From NCBI GenBank assembly GCA_025966365.1, contig JAICWV010000018.1:1-35442 (forward strand): 35,442 bases of DNA, in the 5' to 3' direction. The stretch comes from Chloroflexota bacterium (GTDB lineage Bacteria; Chloroflexota; UBA5177). Below, one piece after another: positions 32,702 to 35,442 of the stretch. How positions within the stretch are numbered: the stretch's first letter is position 1; each line of letters begins with the position of its first letter. The notes beneath the pieces were generated by a model that had not been told where the DNA came from, did no database searches, and saw only the letters and a program-made list of their open reading frames with translations. The position numbers and the translations under genes are program-made.

Positions 32702-35188
32702 ATGACAATCGGTGAGGAAGAGCGAACGCGAGCCGGCTCTCGGACGGAGCACGATATCAAGGACTACATCCTGGACATGATCGGGAATGCCCATCTGGAC
32801 CCCGTGTGGCTCTGGCAGTGGCAAGAGGGTTTTCAGGAGGCCAAGGCGACCTTCCGCTCCGTCCTGAATCTCATGCGTGAGTACGATGACTTCCTGTTCA
32901 CCTCGAGCTCGGCCGCGATCTACGAGTGGGTCCAGGAGAACGACCCGGACATGTTCGAGGAAATCAAGCAGCGGGTGGCCGAGGGCCGCTGGGAGATTGC
33001 CGGGGGCTGGTGGATCCAGCCGGACTGCAACATTCCCAGCGGGGAGTCGTTCGTTCGGCAAGGGCTCTACGGGCAGCGGTATTTCAAGGAGAACCTGGGA
33101 GTGGCGGCCACGGTCGGCTACAACGTGGACAGCTTCGGCCACGCCGCATCACTGCCGCAAATCCTTCGCAAGAGCGGCATGGACTCCTATGTCTTCATGC
33201 GACCCATGCCGCACGAGGCGCGGCTGCCCCGCCTCTTCCACTGGGAGTCCGAGGATGGGTCCCGCGTGCTGACCTATCGCATCCCCTACGAGTACACCTC
33301 CTGGGGCAAGGATTTACGCCTGTATATCGAGCGCACCATGTCGGAATTTCGGGGGGGACTGGATGAGCTGATGTGCTTTTATGGCGTGGGCAATCACGGT
33401 GGAGGTCCGACGCGCGAGAACCTGGAGAGCATCCATGCCTTGAATCGGGACTCCGGATTTCCCACACTCCGGCTCAGCACGCCCTCCAGGTATTTCCGCT
33501 CCGTGCGTGACAGGGACGTGAGTCCGCCGACCGTCCAGAACGAGTTGCAGCAGCATGCGATTGGCTGCCATTCCGCGCACTCCGGAGTGAAGCTCTGGAA
33601 TCGACAGGCTGAAAACGCACTGGTGACGGCGGAAAAAATGTCTGTCCTGGCAGAGCGAGTGAGCGGGTTGCCGTACCCGGGCGACTTCGGCCGTGCCTGG
33701 AAGAACGTCCTCTTCAATCAGTTCCACGACATCCTGGCCGGGACAAGCATCGAACCGGCGTACGAGGATGCGCGCAATCTCTACGGGGAGGCGCTGACAA
33801 TAGCCGGCCGCAACCTCAATGGAGGGGTCCAGGCTATCAGCTGGCGAGTGAATATCGAGGAGGAGGAGGGAGCACGTCCGTTCGTCGTGTTCAATCCGCA
33901 CGCCTGGCCCATCCATGCCCCGGTCGAGGTCGAGTTCGGGCGCGTTCGCCCCGAAGACGTTCTGCTTGGCTCGTCCAGCCAAACGGTACAGTCGCAAGCC
34001 GTCCAGCCGCTGGCCAGCGTATCGGGGCCGCGGGAGCGACTAGCCTTTATTGCCGATCTTCCCCCATTCGGGTACGAAACCTATCGCCTCGTGCCAGGGG
34101 AGGACGTCGAAACCCCGCCGCCCATGGCGGCCGACCGAAAATCCATGGAGAACCGCTTCTTTCGGATGGAGATAGATCCGGCCACCGGCTGGATTACCAG
34201 CCTCTATGACAAGCGGCTTCAGTTCGAGTGGATCCGGAGGCCGGCAGCTCGTCCTTTCGTTCTAGAGGACCGCAGCGACACCTGGAGCCACGGCGTCACG
34301 CGTTACGACACCGTGGAAGGAGAGTTCACGGCCGAATCGGTGCGCCTGGTGGAGCACGGCCCCGTTAAGTCCGTGATCCGCGTGGACAGCGTGTACCGGT
34401 CATCCCGAGTCACGCAGGACTTCGCCATGTACGCCGATCTCGACTACATCGAGGTTGAGGTGAAGGTTGACTGGCACGAGCGGTTCACGCTGCTCAAGCT
34501 CGATTTTCCCATCAATGTCTACTTCTCAACCGCCACTTTCGAGATCCCTTACGGGGTGATAGAACGCGCAGCAAACGGCAACGAAGTGCCGGCCCATAAC
34601 TGGGTCGATCTGACGGGCATCGGCCGCGGCGATGGTCGCCGGATGGGCATGAGTATCCTGAACGATGGGAAGTACAGCCTTGACGTCGTGGAGCACGCAA
34701 TTCACCTGACCGTCCTCCGCAGCCCTATTTTCGCCCACCACGACCCGTACGTTCCCGAGCCCGGCCGGGACTACACCTTCATGGACCAGGGCGCACAACG
34801 CTTTACCTACCGTCTGCTTCCTCACGCCAACGGGTGGCAGGAGGCGGAGACGCCCAGACGCGCGCTGGAGCTCAACCAGCGGCCAATCGCTCAAATGGAG
34901 AGCTTCCACGAGGGACCGCTTCCGACCCGGCGCTCCTTCGCGCAGGTGGATGGTGATGGCGTTGCTGTGACGGCGCTCAAGCGCGCCGAAGACGGCGGAG
35001 GCACCATCATACGCTGCTTCGAGACCAACGACAGGCTGTCCAGGGCCACAATCGAGCTCACAGCATGGGATCGCTCAATCGACGTGATGCTCGCCCCGAC
35101 CGAGATCAAGACTTTTTTGGTTCCAGACGATAAATCGCAGCCCGTTCGCGAAGTGAACCTGATTGAGTGGGATGTGGAGCCGCTATAG
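32702..35188 (+). CDS. GH38 alpha-mannosidase (second copy, cytosolic ManA-like)
   Basis: 828 residues. The catalytic domain opens with IGNAHLDPVWLWQW (zinc ligands H31 and D33), then WIQPDCNIPSGESFVRQ, and GYNVDSFGHAASLPQIL with nucleophile D143. NQFHDILAGTSIEPAY holds the third His. These are the forms seen in cytosolic-type GH38 enzymes, clearly different from the HTHWDREW/TPDLFGH forms of the first copy, so the two are old paralogues and probably have different linkage preferences. The ATG at 32702 follows CGAGG by six bases. It comes 61 bases after the six-hairpin gene, the longest gap in the operon, and is the last gene visible. Confidence 0.93.
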   Translation: MTIGEEERTRAGSRTEHDIKDYILDMIGNAHLDPVWLWQWQEGFQEAKATFRSVLNLMREYDDFLFTSSSAAIYEWVQENDPDMFEEIKQRVAEGRWEIAGGWWIQPDCNIPSGESFVRQGLYGQRYFKENLGVAATVGYNVDSFGHAASLPQILRKSGMDSYVFMRPMPHEARLPRLFHWESEDGSRVLTYRIPYEYTSWGKDLRLYIERTMSEFRGGLDELMCFYGVGNHGGGPTRENLESIHALNRDSGFPTLRLSTPSRYFRSVRDRDVSPPTVQNELQQHAIGCHSAHSGVKLWNRQAENALVTAEKMSVLAERVSGLPYPGDFGRAWKNVLFNQFHDILAGTSIEPAYEDARNLYGEALTIAGRNLNGGVQAISWRVNIEEEEGARPFVVFNPHAWPIHAPVEVEFGRVRPEDVLLGSSSQTVQSQAVQPLASVSGPRERLAFIADLPPFGYETYRLVPGEDVETPPPMAADRKSMENRFFRMEIDPATGWITSLYDKRLQFEWIRRPAARPFVLEDRSDTWSHGVTRYDTVEGEFTAESVRLVEHGPVKSVIRVDSVYRSSRVTQDFAMYADLDYIEVEVKVDWHERFTLLKLDFPINVYFSTATFEIPYGVIERAANGNEVPAHNWVDLTGIGRGDGRRMGMSILNDGKYSLDVVEHAIHLTVLRSPIFAHHDPYVPEPGRDYTFMDQGAQRFTYRLLPHANGWQEAETPRRALELNQRPIAQMESFHEGPLPTRRSFAQVDGDGVAVTALKRAEDGGGTIIRCFETNDRLSRATIELTAWDRSIDVMLAPTEIKTFLVPDDKSQPVREVNLIEWDVEPL

Positions 35189-35442
35189 ATGGGGCACGGT
35201 TCCTCAATCTCTGGGTTTTGCCGCGGTCTGGTGTGCTGGGCCACGAGACGTAGAACGGTGCCTCAGTGGCCGGCTCCCCTGGCTCGCCATGGCTGTTGAT
35301 CCGACCAATGCCTGTCTGTGCTCTGCTTCTCGCAACCGGCTGGTTGGGTCACCAGACCACTGCCTCCCGGTAGCTGGTCCCTCCGCGGGCCGGATGGGCA
35401 CGGACCAGGGGGGTGGGTAGGAACCAGAAGGGGATCGACCCA
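35189..35442. other. 254-base end region without a convincing gene
   Basis: No frame here shows protein-like features, and no intrinsic terminator was seen. Inverted repeats are present: CTGGTCC and GGACCAG around a 21-base loop near 35370-35410, and a smaller GTCT-x-GTG/CAC-x-AGAC pair near 35225-35250. A purine-rich AGGAACCAGAAGGGG near the very end could precede a start codon beyond the window. It may be the 5' part of a mobile element or just the gap to the next gene. Confidence 0.3.

Noticed and set aside
1-35442. CRISPR arrays, integrases, phage genes, rRNA
   Set aside because: I saw no regularly spaced repeats, no recombinase motifs and no rRNA-like sequence.

Overview
The window is bacterial chromosomal DNA. 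It is GC-rich, uses GTG and TTG starts freely, and shows bacterial -35/-10 promoters (several -10 boxes read TAGANT or TAGTTT), Shine-Dalgarno sites and intrinsic terminators. Gene content (a dcw cell-wall cluster without murE, a DUF1622 protein, a tandem glycosidase cluster with GH38 and GH84 enzymes) would fit Chloroflexota or a relative, but that placement is an inference from general resemblance.

Region 1 (1-9400, minus strand): a division and cell-wall (dcw) operon read right to left: mraZ, rsmH, an ftsL-like gene, ftsI, murF, mraY, murD, ftsW and the first half of murG. Most junctions overlap by 1-11 bases and murD/mraY abut. In front of mraZ lies a clear promoter followed by three TGGG boxes at exact 10-base steps, the operator type bound by MraZ itself. 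murE is missing from its usual place.

Region 2 (9400-13430): single genes on both strands: a HAD-like hydrolase with an altered catalytic motif, a secreted phosphoesterase, hypoxanthine phosphoribosyltransferase, a small zinc-ribbon protein and a MobA/MocA-like nucleotidyltransferase.

Region 3 (13426-20478, minus strand): a tight operon of an isopropylmalate/homocitrate-synthase-like enzyme, leuC-, leuD- and leuB-type genes, a thiolase and a DUF1622 membrane protein. A GT4 glycosyltransferase with its own promoter lies upstream. The operon looks like 2-oxoacid chain elongation (leucine or a relative), but the synthase lacks the leucine-sensing domain and a thiolase is attached.

Region 4 (20479-23822): an exported NlpC/P60 cell-wall hydrolase with four SH3 repeats and a structured leader that can hide its ribosome-binding site, a proline dehydrogenase, a 53-residue membrane protein on the opposite strand, and tRNA-Asp with its own promoter and terminator.

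Region 5 (23850-35188, plus strand): six tightly packed genes for glycan breakdown: a TIM-barrel glycosidase of GH31/GH36 type, GH38 alpha-mannosidase, FGGY sugar kinase, GH84 beta-N-acetylglucosaminidase, a six-hairpin glycosidase and a second GH38. None has an evident signal peptide, so the set probably dismantles imported mannose- and GlcNAc-containing oligosaccharides (for example N-glycan fragments) in the cytoplasm. No transporter or regulator is inside the window. The last 254 bases carry no convincing gene but contain inverted repeats. No stretch over 300 bases is without a gene.
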